Shown here: positions 9,442 to 17,970 of the stretch, piece after piece | How positions within the stretch are numbered: position 1 is the first letter of the stretch | Layout: every line of letters starts with the position of its first letter | Assembly: GCA_028278105.1 (NCBI GenBank) | Contig: JANQEX010000022.1 | Span: 1 to 34,626, forward strand | Direction: 5' to 3' | DNA length: 34,626 bases | Source of the DNA: Alphaproteobacteria bacterium | GTDB lineage: Bacteria; Pseudomonadota; Alphaproteobacteria; UBA9219; RGZA01 | Made by a program: the position numbers and the translations under genes | The notes under the pieces: generated by a model | The model's database searches: none | The model's input: the letters and a program-made list of their open reading frames with translations, nothing else | What the model was told of the DNA's origin: nothing

Positions 9442-12024
9442 ATGCCTGAGAAAATCATCGCCTTCATTGTCGAGGCCGCGCGCAAGCATGCGCGGATCGT
9501 GGCGGCGTTGTTGCTGCCGCTGGCACTGGCCGCGGCTTTTTACGCGGCGACGCATTTTTCGATCAACACCGACGTGACCACGCTGCTGGACGACACGGCG
9601 GAATGGCGGCAGAACGAGATTGCCTTTTTAAAGGCCTTTCCCGAACGGGACGACGTGCTGGTGATCGTCGTCGACGGGCCCGACGGCGTCTCAACCGGAC
9701 TTGCCGCCGAAAAAATCGCCCACGCCCTGAAGGACCGGCCCGACCTTTTCAAAACCGTGCGGCGGCCGGAGGCCCATCCCTATTTCACGCACTACGGGCT
9801 GTTGCTTCTGCCCCTGCCCGACCTTGCCGACGCGACCGACCAGATCATCCGCGCCCAGCCGTTATTGGCGACGCTGGCCGCCGATCCCTCGCCGCGCGGG
9901 CTGTTCGGTCTTTTGAACACCATGGCCGACGCCGTAAAGGCGGGCGCGGCGCAGGTTGCGGATATGAATGTCCTGCTTCAGCGGCTGCACAGGGTTTTGC
10001 AAAAGGTTCTGGCGCATCCAGGGGCCGGGGATGCGTGGGCGGGTCTTTTCGCTTCGGAAAATCCATCAAAGTTTGAGCGGCGGCGCTTTGTCCTCGCCCG
10101 GCCTGTTCTGGATTACGCGGCCCTGTCGCCGGGCGCGGCCGCCAGCGATTTTGTGCGCAAGACGGTAACGGTTCAGGACCTTGAAAACCTCCACGGGGTG
10201 AATGTGCGCCTGACCGGCCCGGTTGCGCTGGCGGACGAGGAATTCGCCTCGGTCACCGACGGCATGCAACTGGCCCTGGCGGTATCTTTGGTTCTGATCC
10301 TCTTCATTCTTCTGGCGAGCCTGCGCAGTTTCCGGCTGATCGTTCCCATTTTGATTACGCTTCTTTGCGGACTAGCCATGACCACGGCCCTTGCGCTGAT
10401 GATGGTGAAGGCGCTCAACCTGATTTCGGTGGCTTTCGCGGTGATGTTCGCGGGCATCGCGGTTGATTTCGGGATTCAGTTCGGCGTGCGCTTTCGTGAC
10501 GCGCATCACGCCTGTCCCCGCCAGGACGACGCCCTGCGGGCCACCGCCAGGCGCATTGCCCTGCCGCTGACCCTGGCCGCGCTTTCGACCGCCGCGGCCT
10601 TTCTGGCCTTCACGCCCACCAGTTATCGCGGCCTGGCCGAGCTGGGGCTTATTGCCGGTTGCGGCATGCTGATCGCCTTCATCCTGAACCTGACCCTCTT
10701 GCCCGCGCTGCTTTGCTTCACCCGCCCACGCCCGGAACCGGAGGCCGTGGGCTTCGGCGTGGCCGCGCCTCTTGACGCGATGATTGAAACAAAGCGCCGG
10801 AACGTGCGGACGCTGTTCGCGGCGCTGGCGGCGATTGGCCTTTTGCTTTGCTTTTTTCTGCGCTTCGACTTCGACCCCCTGAACCTGAAGGACCCGCAGA
10901 CGGAATCCGTTTCCACCATGATGGATCTGTTGAATGATCCCGACACCACGCCCTATACCATCGACATCCTTGCCCCGTCGGAAAGCGACGCTGAAACGAT
11001 GGCCGAAAAGCTTGCCGCCCTGCCTGAAGTGGACAAGGCGCTGACCCTGCAATCGCTCATGCCGCAGGATCAGCCTGAAAAACTGGCTCTTCTGCAAGAC
11101 GTCCGCAGCTTGCTGGCGGTCGGACTGCATCCCGCCACGGTTCTGCCGCCGCCCGGCGCGGAAGAAATCCGCCAAACGGCGCTGGGCCTTGCCGGAAAGT
11201 TGAAGGAACTGGGTCAAGACAGCGCCAGCGCTTCTCTTTTTTCCGAAGACCTGCGGCGGTTTGCCGCCTTGTCCAACGATACCTTGCGGACATCTTCCGC
11301 CAGCATGCGGCGGGAAACGCAGAAGGCTTTGGCCGAGTTGGAGCAACGCCTGACCCCTCACGCGATTGATGCTTCCGGCATTCCCGGCGATCTCCGCGCG
11401 CAATGGGTCACACCGGACGGCCGCGCGCGCATCGAGGTTTATCCCAAGGGCGATCCAGGAAAGCGCGGCGTGCTGGAGCAATTCGCAAAAGCCGTGCGCG
11501 CCCTTGCGCCGGGAGCCACCGGCATGGTGGTTTCGATTCAGGAATCATCGAAAACGATTCGCCTGGCTTTTGTTCAGGCCGCCGTTTATTCCGGTGTGAC
11601 AACCTTTATCCTGCTTCTTCTATTTCTTCGCAATTTTATACACAGCCTGTTTGTAATTGCGCCTCTCGTCCTTGCTTTTATCCTGACTCTTGGCACGGCG
11701 GCGGCTGTCAATCTTCCCATCAATTTCGCAAATATCATTGCCTTGCCGCTGTTATTGGGGCTCGGCGTTTCCTATTCCATCTATTTCGTCGTGTACTGGA
11801 TTCAGGGTCAGAAGCATCCCTTGACTTCCAGCATGGCTCGCGCGGTGCTTGCGAGTGCGGCCACAACCTTTGTGGCTTTTGGGTCACTCTCTCTTTCAAA
11901 TCATCTCGGCACATCATCAATGGGACTGCTTTTGGCGCTTTCCCTGTTTTACGTTTTGTTTACGACTTTCCTTTTCACCCCTGCCTTGTTAGGAAAACCG
12001 GACGCGGAGCACAAGAGTGTGTGA
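9442..12024 (+). CDS. hpnN: MMPL-family RND transporter, HpnN (hopanoid transporter)-like
   Basis: 860 aa, two sets of TM helices; 'LRAQPLLATLAADPSPRGL'-type segment typical of HpnN proteins; MMPL 'MFAGIAVDFGIQFGVRFRD'. Confidence 0.7.
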   Translation: MPEKIIAFIVEAARKHARIVAALLLPLALAAAFYAATHFSINTDVTTLLDDTAEWRQNEIAFLKAFPERDDVLVIVVDGPDGVSTGLAAEKIAHALKDRPDLFKTVRRPEAHPYFTHYGLLLLPLPDLADATDQIIRAQPLLATLAADPSPRGLFGLLNTMADAVKAGAAQVADMNVLLQRLHRVLQKVLAHPGAGDAWAGLFASENPSKFERRRFVLARPVLDYAALSPGAAASDFVRKTVTVQDLENLHGVNVRLTGPVALADEEFASVTDGMQLALAVSLVLILFILLASLRSFRLIVPILITLLCGLAMTTALALMMVKALNLISVAFAVMFAGIAVDFGIQFGVRFRDAHHACPRQDDALRATARRIALPLTLAALSTAAAFLAFTPTSYRGLAELGLIAGCGMLIAFILNLTLLPALLCFTRPRPEPEAVGFGVAAPLDAMIETKRRNVRTLFAALAAIGLLLCFFLRFDFDPLNLKDPQTESVSTMMDLLNDPDTTPYTIDILAPSESDAETMAEKLAALPEVDKALTLQSLMPQDQPEKLALLQDVRSLLAVGLHPATVLPPPGAEEIRQTALGLAGKLKELGQDSASASLFSEDLRRFAALSNDTLRTSSASMRRETQKALAELEQRLTPHAIDASGIPGDLRAQWVTPDGRARIEVYPKGDPGKRGVLEQFAKAVRALAPGATGMVVSIQESSKTIRLAFVQAAVYSGVTTFILLLLFLRNFIHSLFVIAPLVLAFILTLGTAAAVNLPINFANIIALPLLLGLGVSYSIYFVVYWIQGQKHPLTSSMARAVLASAATTFVAFGSLSLSNHLGTSSMGLLLALSLFYVLFTTFLFTPALLGKPDAEHKSV

Positions 12025-12108
12025 CCAAACCGCCATGGTGTGATTCAGGACTCCTTGACCATTATTCGCCATATTCACCCTTCCCGTTAAGCCGGACCGA
12101 CGCTCCTG

Positions 12109-12894
12109 ATGACCAACGCCGACAAGATTCATCCCTTCCTTGCGCTGACGGCAGCCCTGTTGCTGTTGGGCAGTCTTGCCGCCTGCGCCACGCCCCCCAG
12201 CGATCCGCAGGAGCGCGCGGAGTTTGAAGCGACCAACGACCCGCTGGAACCGCTCAACCGCACGGTGTTCGAATTCAACCAGTTCCTCGACCGCATTCTG
12301 CTCAAGCCCGCCGCCAAGGTTTACGTGCATGTGATGCCCGATTTTGCCCGCGAGGTGGTGCACAACATCCTGCAAAACGCGGGCGAGCCCGTGACCTTCA
12401 TGAACGCCGCGCTGCAAGGCCGTTTCCACGACGCCGGTAAAACCGCCAGCCGCTTTCTTGTCAATACGGTGGCGGGCCTTGGCGGCGTGGCCGATCTCGG
12501 TACCGGGAACGGGCTTGACCGGGTGAATGCCGATTTCGGCCAGACGCTTCATGTGTGGGGCATGCCGGAAGGTCCCTTCCTGATGCTGCCCGTTTTCGGC
12601 CCTTCGAACCCGCGTGATGCCGTGGGCTTTGCCGTGGACAGCATTGCCGAACCCTGGTCCCATGTGGTGTATGCCGCTTCGGGCAACGGCGATTCCAACC
12701 GCTATACCATTTCGAAGATTGCCGCCAGCGCGCTTGACCAGCGCTCGCGCAACCTGGACACGCTGGACGCGCTGGAAAAAAGCTCGATTGACTTTTACGC
12801 CCAGCTTCGCAGCGTGAGCCGCCAGCATCGCCGTCACATGCTTGGCATCGTCGACGAGCCTCCCGCGGATATCGGTCGCATGAGCCGGGAGTAG
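12109..12894 (+). CDS. mlaA: MlaA/VacJ-family lipoprotein
   Basis: Lipobox-like 'LGSLAACA', 'DPLEPLNRTVFEFNQFLDRILLKPAAKVY', 'FLVNTVAGLGGVADLGT'. Confidence 0.92.
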   Translation: MTNADKIHPFLALTAALLLLGSLAACATPPSDPQERAEFEATNDPLEPLNRTVFEFNQFLDRILLKPAAKVYVHVMPDFAREVVHNILQNAGEPVTFMNAALQGRFHDAGKTASRFLVNTVAGLGGVADLGTGNGLDRVNADFGQTLHVWGMPEGPFLMLPVFGPSNPRDAVGFAVDSIAEPWSHVVYAASGNGDSNRYTISKIAASALDQRSRNLDTLDALEKSSIDFYAQLRSVSRQHRRHMLGIVDEPPADIGRMSRE

Positions 12895-12910
12895 CGGTCC
12901 ATTCGGCCTC

Positions 12911-12948
12911 CGTCATTGCGAGCCCCGCATGGCGGGACGAAGCAATCC
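12911..12948. repeat. CGTCATTGCGAGCCCCGCATGGCGGGACGAAGCAATCC REP-like repeat between convergent mlaA and ATP12 gene
   Basis: Same family as 9345-9384, opposite orientation. Confidence 0.85.
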
Positions 12949-12963
12949 AATGACGATCCGGCT

Positions 12964-13662
12964 TTATTCCGCTTTCAACAGCCTGAACCAGTTTTCCACT
13001 GCCTGCAAATCGGCGCGGATGGCCTTATGCCGCCTTTCCATCTCATGATCAAGGCCCCAGACTTGCGCCTGGAACAGGCTTTCCAGCTCGGACAGGACAA
13101 AGACCCGCGCGGCGCCGAAAACCTGCTCGCAAAGGCCAAGCGCCAGCACCAGCGAGCCGCTGCTTGAGGCCGCCTCATGCAGGCCCATAAAGGGCCAGTT
13201 GGCCAGGCTTTCGATTTTCTTCTCCAGCGCATGGCGGGATTCCGCGGGCTGTGCCGGCGCGCTCACGCCGCGGGCGGTGTTCAGCCGCGCGCCGCAGAAG
13301 GCGTGAAGCCAGTCCAGCGGCGGCTGCCATTCGGCGTCCTGGTGGGCGCGAAGCTCCGGCGGGCTTTCGGCGCGCAGGCAGAGCAGATCGGTATCCACGT
13401 AATTCAGCAGGCGCGCCGTCATTGCCGGACGCTGCGCGGGCAGAAGATCAATTACCGTGGCCGCCATTTGCGTCAGCGGCATGGAACGGGGATCGATATT
13501 GTCCCGCTGCGCTTCCCATTCGCCCGCCACGGCCAAGGCCAGCGCCGATGTGGGCAACGCCAGCAACCCGCCCCCCGGCGTATGCGCGGGCCGGCCGTCC
13601 AGCACGATATGAAAACCCGTGTCGCCGCGCGCGGGGACGGCGTGCTTATAGAAGCGTTTCAT
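12964..13662 (-). CDS. ATP12-family F1-ATPase assembly chaperone
   Basis: 'KRFYKHAVPARGDTGFHIVLDGRPAHTPGGGLLALPTSALALAVAGEWEAQRDNIDPRSMPLTQMAATVID' matches the ATP12 family. Start trimmed to the internal Met (MKRFYK). Confidence 0.88.
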   Translation of the reverse strand: MKRFYKHAVPARGDTGFHIVLDGRPAHTPGGGLLALPTSALALAVAGEWEAQRDNIDPRSMPLTQMAATVIDLLPAQRPAMTARLLNYVDTDLLCLRAESPPELRAHQDAEWQPPLDWLHAFCGARLNTARGVSAPAQPAESRHALEKKIESLANWPFMGLHEAASSSGSLVLALGLCEQVFGAARVFVLSELESLFQAQVWGLDHEMERRHKAIRADLQAVENWFRLLKAE

Positions 13663-13688
13663 GAGATAACACACTCTATCCTGAAACC

Positions 13689-13729
13689 GTCATCGCGGGA
13701 CCCGCCGAAGACGGGGCGAAGCAATGATG
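13689..13729. repeat. GTCATCGCGGGACCCGCCGAAGACGGGGCGAAGCAATGATG REP-like repeat
   Basis: Same family, partly degenerate. Confidence 0.75.
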
Positions 13730-13748
13730 CACTCAGGATTGTAGCCCT

Positions 13749-15827
13749 TTACTTGCCCAGCAGGCCTTTCAGGCTGTCGATGGTGTTTTTCAGGTCCGGC
13801 GCCTGCCGGGTTCCGCCCGGCGGAGCCGCCGCGCCGGAGGCGTCGTCCTTCTTTTTGAGAACATCGCCGGACCGGATGTCCTTGATGGTTTTGCGGATAT
13901 CCTTGTAGGTTTCCTTGGCCTTGTCGCGCAGATCCTTGATGATCTGCTTGGTCTTGGGCGGGTCGACCATGATGGGCCGCGGATTGCCGAGCGCCGCCAC
14001 GCAGGGATTGCCGCCGACGTTGTCATGCACGCGCGGCACGCCGGTGGAAATCTTCTGCCCCGGCCTGAGAACGCCCTTCAAGGCCTTTTGCAGCACCGCG
14101 TCGGCCTGCGGCTCATAGGAAAGCTCCGCCAACGGCCCCTTGACCCTTATGGGCGTGGCGGTCGTCAGGCTGGTCACGGTCGTGGCGCCCTTGGGCACCG
14201 GGCGAAGAAGCAGGTCCGCCGTCATGCCGCCAAGATCGACCGAACCCTGTCCGCCCACGGTGGCGTAGTTGCTTTCCAGCAGCAGGTCCCTGGTGGTGAG
14301 AATGCCGTCCGTGGCGTTAAAGCGCGCCACGGCGCAGACAAGCCTTGGCTTTTCCCTGGTCGCCGCGGGAAGAAGAACTTTCACCAGCGCGCCGGCAAGA
14401 CCCGCGCTGTTTTGCCAGTCCACATCGCCCTTATCCAGCACCAACTCTATCGTGCCGCCAAGACCGGGCAGGAATCCTTCGGGCGACAGGCCGCGGCCCG
14501 TGACGTCGAACGTAATATCGCCCTGCGCCGCCACCGGCGATTTTGAGCCAAAGCTTTCCGCCAGTTTTGCGATATCGACATTCTTCGCGTGCAGGGCAAT
14601 GCGCGAAACCGGCGTGGCCTGCGCCGCATCCACCGACAGCCTGCCCCGCCACGGCACGTCGTGATAGGTGAGGTTAAGCGGATCGAGCGTAAGGACTCCG
14701 TTCCGCAATTTCATGCGGGTGGAAAAATTGCCGATCACCGTATCGGGATTGGCCACTAGTTTCCTTGTGCTGAGCGCCAGATTGGCGTTGAACCTGCGAA
14801 GGAATGCCAGACTGGGCGTGGACGCCGCGATGGGCGTGGCCAGCAGGCGGCCCCCGGCGGCCGTGCGCGGCGGGGGCGTCAATTTGGTAAGGTCAATCTC
14901 CGGCGCCGTCAGCCGCCCGCCGATATGCGGCAGGCTTCCCGAAAGATCGGCCTGCAATTCGCCGCTGAGCCGCAAGCCCATCGCCTCGGCTTTCAGGGCT
15001 TCCAGCTTGTAGGTTTTTCCACGCCAGCTAAAGTCTGTCTTGAGGTCGTAATCCTGCGGGCCATAGGACAGTTTCAGGTCCAGCGGCAGGACCGCGCCTT
15101 CCCTGACTTCACGCAGGTTTTTTTGCACGGCCAGATCGAGCGCGAAAGCCGTGCCGTTCACCTGCCCCCGCCCCGCCGCGCGGAAAGACGCCCCGGCCGG
15201 AATTTTGATCTCCGCCCTTGAAAGGATGATTTCCTGGCTCTTGCCGCCGGGACGGCCGGCATGGGTGATGGTGGCGTTGCTGAGTTCGATGGAGTTGATG
15301 GCGAAGCTGTCGATGCTGAAATCGGGCTTGCGGCCTTCCCTGACCGCCGCTTCAAGCTCGTCCTTCAGATTGGCCTTTGGCTTTGCCGTGCCGGTTTGTT
15401 TGTCTTTTGCGCCTGCTGCGGTGGCCGCCAGCGGCAGATCCCAGTTGTTTTTGCCTTGCGCATTGGTGACAAGATTGAGATTGAGGTCCGAAAGGGCCAC
15501 GCGGCGCACGTCCACCTTGCGCTCCAGAAGCGCCCGCCAATTGACGGAAACGAAAATCGTGCCCACATCGGCAAAATCCTTGCCGCCGAAACCTTCAGGA
15601 TTGCCGATGCTGACTTTTTTGAGGCTGAGCGCCAGCCCGTCGCGCAGATCGACGCCGACCGGACCCGCCACCACCACCTCGCGGCCAAGCCTGGCGCTGA
15701 CCTGCCGCATAACCTGTTCCTTGAAGGCATCGGCGTCGAAGGTGGCAAGGAAAATGCCGATGCCGATCACCGGCACGACGATGACGAGGGCGACAAGCGC
15801 GCCCAGGATTTTGAGAAGGCCTTTCAT
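13749..15827 (-). CDS. AsmA-family protein
   Basis: 692 aa; N-terminal TM plus 'SARLGREVVVAGPVGVDLRDGLALSLKKVSIGNPEGFGG', C-terminal AsmA-like 'LAGALVKVLLP'. Confidence 0.82.
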   Translation of the reverse strand: MKGLLKILGALVALVIVVPVIGIGIFLATFDADAFKEQVMRQVSARLGREVVVAGPVGVDLRDGLALSLKKVSIGNPEGFGGKDFADVGTIFVSVNWRALLERKVDVRRVALSDLNLNLVTNAQGKNNWDLPLAATAAGAKDKQTGTAKPKANLKDELEAAVREGRKPDFSIDSFAINSIELSNATITHAGRPGGKSQEIILSRAEIKIPAGASFRAAGRGQVNGTAFALDLAVQKNLREVREGAVLPLDLKLSYGPQDYDLKTDFSWRGKTYKLEALKAEAMGLRLSGELQADLSGSLPHIGGRLTAPEIDLTKLTPPPRTAAGGRLLATPIAASTPSLAFLRRFNANLALSTRKLVANPDTVIGNFSTRMKLRNGVLTLDPLNLTYHDVPWRGRLSVDAAQATPVSRIALHAKNVDIAKLAESFGSKSPVAAQGDITFDVTGRGLSPEGFLPGLGGTIELVLDKGDVDWQNSAGLAGALVKVLLPAATREKPRLVCAVARFNATDGILTTRDLLLESNYATVGGQGSVDLGGMTADLLLRPVPKGATTVTSLTTATPIRVKGPLAELSYEPQADAVLQKALKGVLRPGQKISTGVPRVHDNVGGNPCVAALGNPRPIMVDPPKTKQIIKDLRDKAKETYKDIRKTIKDIRSGDVLKKKDDASGAAAPPGGTRQAPDLKNTIDSLKGLLGK

Positions 15828-15860
15828 GGCTTGCTCCTTAATATTATTTTCCGCACTTGT

Positions 15861-16844
15861 TTAGAGCTTCCCGCGGTAAGATGCAAACGGATCGCCGTCA
15901 TTTTGCGGAAATTCGAAGAACTTCCAGCTTCCCGCCATATCAACAGGCAGGGGCGCGGTCACGTCGATCAGCTTGCGGCCTTTTTTCGAACGCGGATGCG
16001 GGATAATCAACCGCCGCGCATGCAGATGCAGACGGGCGATGTCCGGCGCGCCGCTCCAGCCGCCCCTGGCGTAAAGTTCATCCCCCAAAATGGGCGTTTC
16101 TATGGCCTGCATGTGCGCGCGCAACTGGTGGGTGCGCCCGGTCAGGGGCCACAGCGCCACAAAAGCCGCCCGGCGCGCGCTTTCCACCACCTGATAAAGC
16201 GTGATGGCCGGTTTGCCCTCTTTTCTATCCACCACCATTTTCTCGCCCTTGCCCTTGGCGAGCGGCAGGGAAATCTTTCCCTGTCCCGGCTTCGGCACGC
16301 CTTCGGTGAGAGCCCAGTAATATTTGCGCGTGGAGCGGAGCCGGAAACTCCCGGCCAGAGCCGCCGCGGCGAATTCATTTTTGGCCAGAACCAGAACGCC
16401 GCTGGTGTCCTTATCCAGGCGATGGACAAGGCGCGGCTTCCGCGCCTCGCCATAAATGGCGCGCAGAAATCCGTCCAGATGCCGCGACAGACCCGTGCCG
16501 CCCTGCACCGCCAGTCCCGCGGGCTTGTTGATGACAAGAACGTCGCCGTCTTCATAAAGAACGCTGTCTTGCAGGTTGCGCCGCTCGCGCCTTGTGGGCG
16601 GAACGGATTCGGCTTTTGCGGGAGCCTGCAACGCTTCGCCGGGCAAGGGTGGGATGCGAAGCGCCTGTCCCGCCTCAAGCCGCTGACTGGCCTTGGCCCG
16701 CTTGCCCGCGACGCGCACCTGTCCGGTGCGAAGAATCTTTTCCAGCCGGCCATGCGTCAGGCCCGGATAATGGCGGCGAAACCAGCGGTCGAGACGCAAG
16801 CCGTTTTCGTCTTCGGTGATTTTAATTGTCTGAACGGAAAGCAT
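15861..16844 (-). CDS. RluA-family 23S rRNA pseudouridine synthase (RluC/D-like)
   Basis: N-terminal S4 domain, 'KPAGLAVQGGTG', 'LVHRLDKDTSGVLVLAKN', 'LTGRTHQLRAHM'. The ORF runs to 17513, but 'MLSVQTIKITEDENGLRLDRWFRRHYPG' starts at 16844. Confidence 0.92.
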   Translation of the reverse strand: MLSVQTIKITEDENGLRLDRWFRRHYPGLTHGRLEKILRTGQVRVAGKRAKASQRLEAGQALRIPPLPGEALQAPAKAESVPPTRRERRNLQDSVLYEDGDVLVINKPAGLAVQGGTGLSRHLDGFLRAIYGEARKPRLVHRLDKDTSGVLVLAKNEFAAAALAGSFRLRSTRKYYWALTEGVPKPGQGKISLPLAKGKGEKMVVDRKEGKPAITLYQVVESARRAAFVALWPLTGRTHQLRAHMQAIETPILGDELYARGGWSGAPDIARLHLHARRLIIPHPRSKKGRKLIDVTAPLPVDMAGSWKFFEFPQNDGDPFASYRGKL

Positions 16845-16928
16845 TTGCGGGCCAGCAACAATTTCTTCATCATTGGCATAGCACATTCGCCCCCGTCCCG
16901 GCCACCATCCAGCGACAGAAGATTTGCC

Positions 16929-17879
16929 ATGCCGCCCTTTCCCGCCAAGCTTATCAAGCCCCGGCCCCTTCACCCCCGCTCGCAGATCGGCATCGTGTCG
17001 CCCGCGCGGCATGCCCTGCCCGACGTGATCCAGAGCGGCAAGGCCATTCTGGAAAACATGGGCTATACGGTTTTCGTGCATCCGCAGAACGCGGAACAGG
17101 ACTTTCAGCTTGCCGGCTCCGACGAGGCGCGGGCCGACGCCATCATGGACATGGTGGAAGACCCCTCCATCGACGCCATTCTGGCCCCGCGCGGCGGCAT
17201 TGGATCCTACCGGGTGATCCCGCATCTGAAATTCGACGTGATCGCCGAGCATCCCAAAATCTTCTGCGGCTTTTCCGACCTGACCACGCTTTTGAATACC
17301 ATCACCCTGCGCACGGGACTCGTGACCTTTCATGGCCCGCTTTTGATGAACTTCCTCGGCGAGCACGACGCCTACAACCTGAATTTCTTCATCAAGATGG
17401 CCAGCGGCAAGGTCGTGCCCGGAGAAACGCAGGAGTTCATGCGCACCCAAAGCCTGCGCGACGGCGCGGCGGAAGGACGGCTGATGGGCGGCAACATCAC
17501 CCTGTTGCAGCACATGATCGGCACCAAGGATGATGTTTCAACCGATGGCGCGATTTTGTTTATCGAGGATGACTCGGCCGAAAGGCTCAGCGGCCTCGAC
17601 CGCAAGCTCTGGCATCTCCGCAATGCCGGAAAATTCCAGCGCATCGCGGGGCTGATCGTGGGCGAGTTCGCCGGATTTCAGGAGGACCCCCATGGCGACT
17701 GGGGCCACGGCATCAACGAGCTGGTCATGGACCTCGTGCCCTCGCATGTGCCGGTTTGCGTCAACTTCCCCTGCGGGCACGCCAACACCATGACGACTCT
17801 GCCCCTTGGCGTGCGGGTGAAGTTTGAAACCTCCGCAAAAGGTACGCTTTTGACGCTGGGCGAAAGTCCGTTTGCCTGA
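16929..17879 (+). CDS. LD-carboxypeptidase (peptidase S66)
   Basis: 'QIGIVSPARHALPD', 'AILAPRGGIGSYRVIPHLKFDVI', 'FCGFSDLTTLLN', 'FIEDDSAERLSGLDRKLW'. Start set at ATG 16929; most of the 872 aa ORF upstream is antisense to rluA/asmA. Confidence 0.9.
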   Translation: MPPFPAKLIKPRPLHPRSQIGIVSPARHALPDVIQSGKAILENMGYTVFVHPQNAEQDFQLAGSDEARADAIMDMVEDPSIDAILAPRGGIGSYRVIPHLKFDVIAEHPKIFCGFSDLTTLLNTITLRTGLVTFHGPLLMNFLGEHDAYNLNFFIKMASGKVVPGETQEFMRTQSLRDGAAEGRLMGGNITLLQHMIGTKDDVSTDGAILFIEDDSAERLSGLDRKLWHLRNAGKFQRIAGLIVGEFAGFQEDPHGDWGHGINELVMDLVPSHVPVCVNFPCGHANTMTTLPLGVRVKFETSAKGTLLTLGESPFA

Positions 17880-17970
17880 CGCTCTCGTTCGTGTTAGAGT
17901 CCTTTTTTCAGAACAATCCGGGATCACTTTTGGCGCAAGGAGCCTGGCCCTTGCGCGGACGGAGGAGTGT

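Noticed and set aside
15261-16928. N-terminal half of the 872 aa ORF in frame with ldcA
   Set aside because: Overlaps rluA and asmA antisense; the S66 peptidase start is clearly at 16929, so this is not a real fusion.
16845-17513. N-terminal extension of the RluA ORF to 17513
   Set aside because: Antisense to ldcA; the S4-domain start is at 16844.
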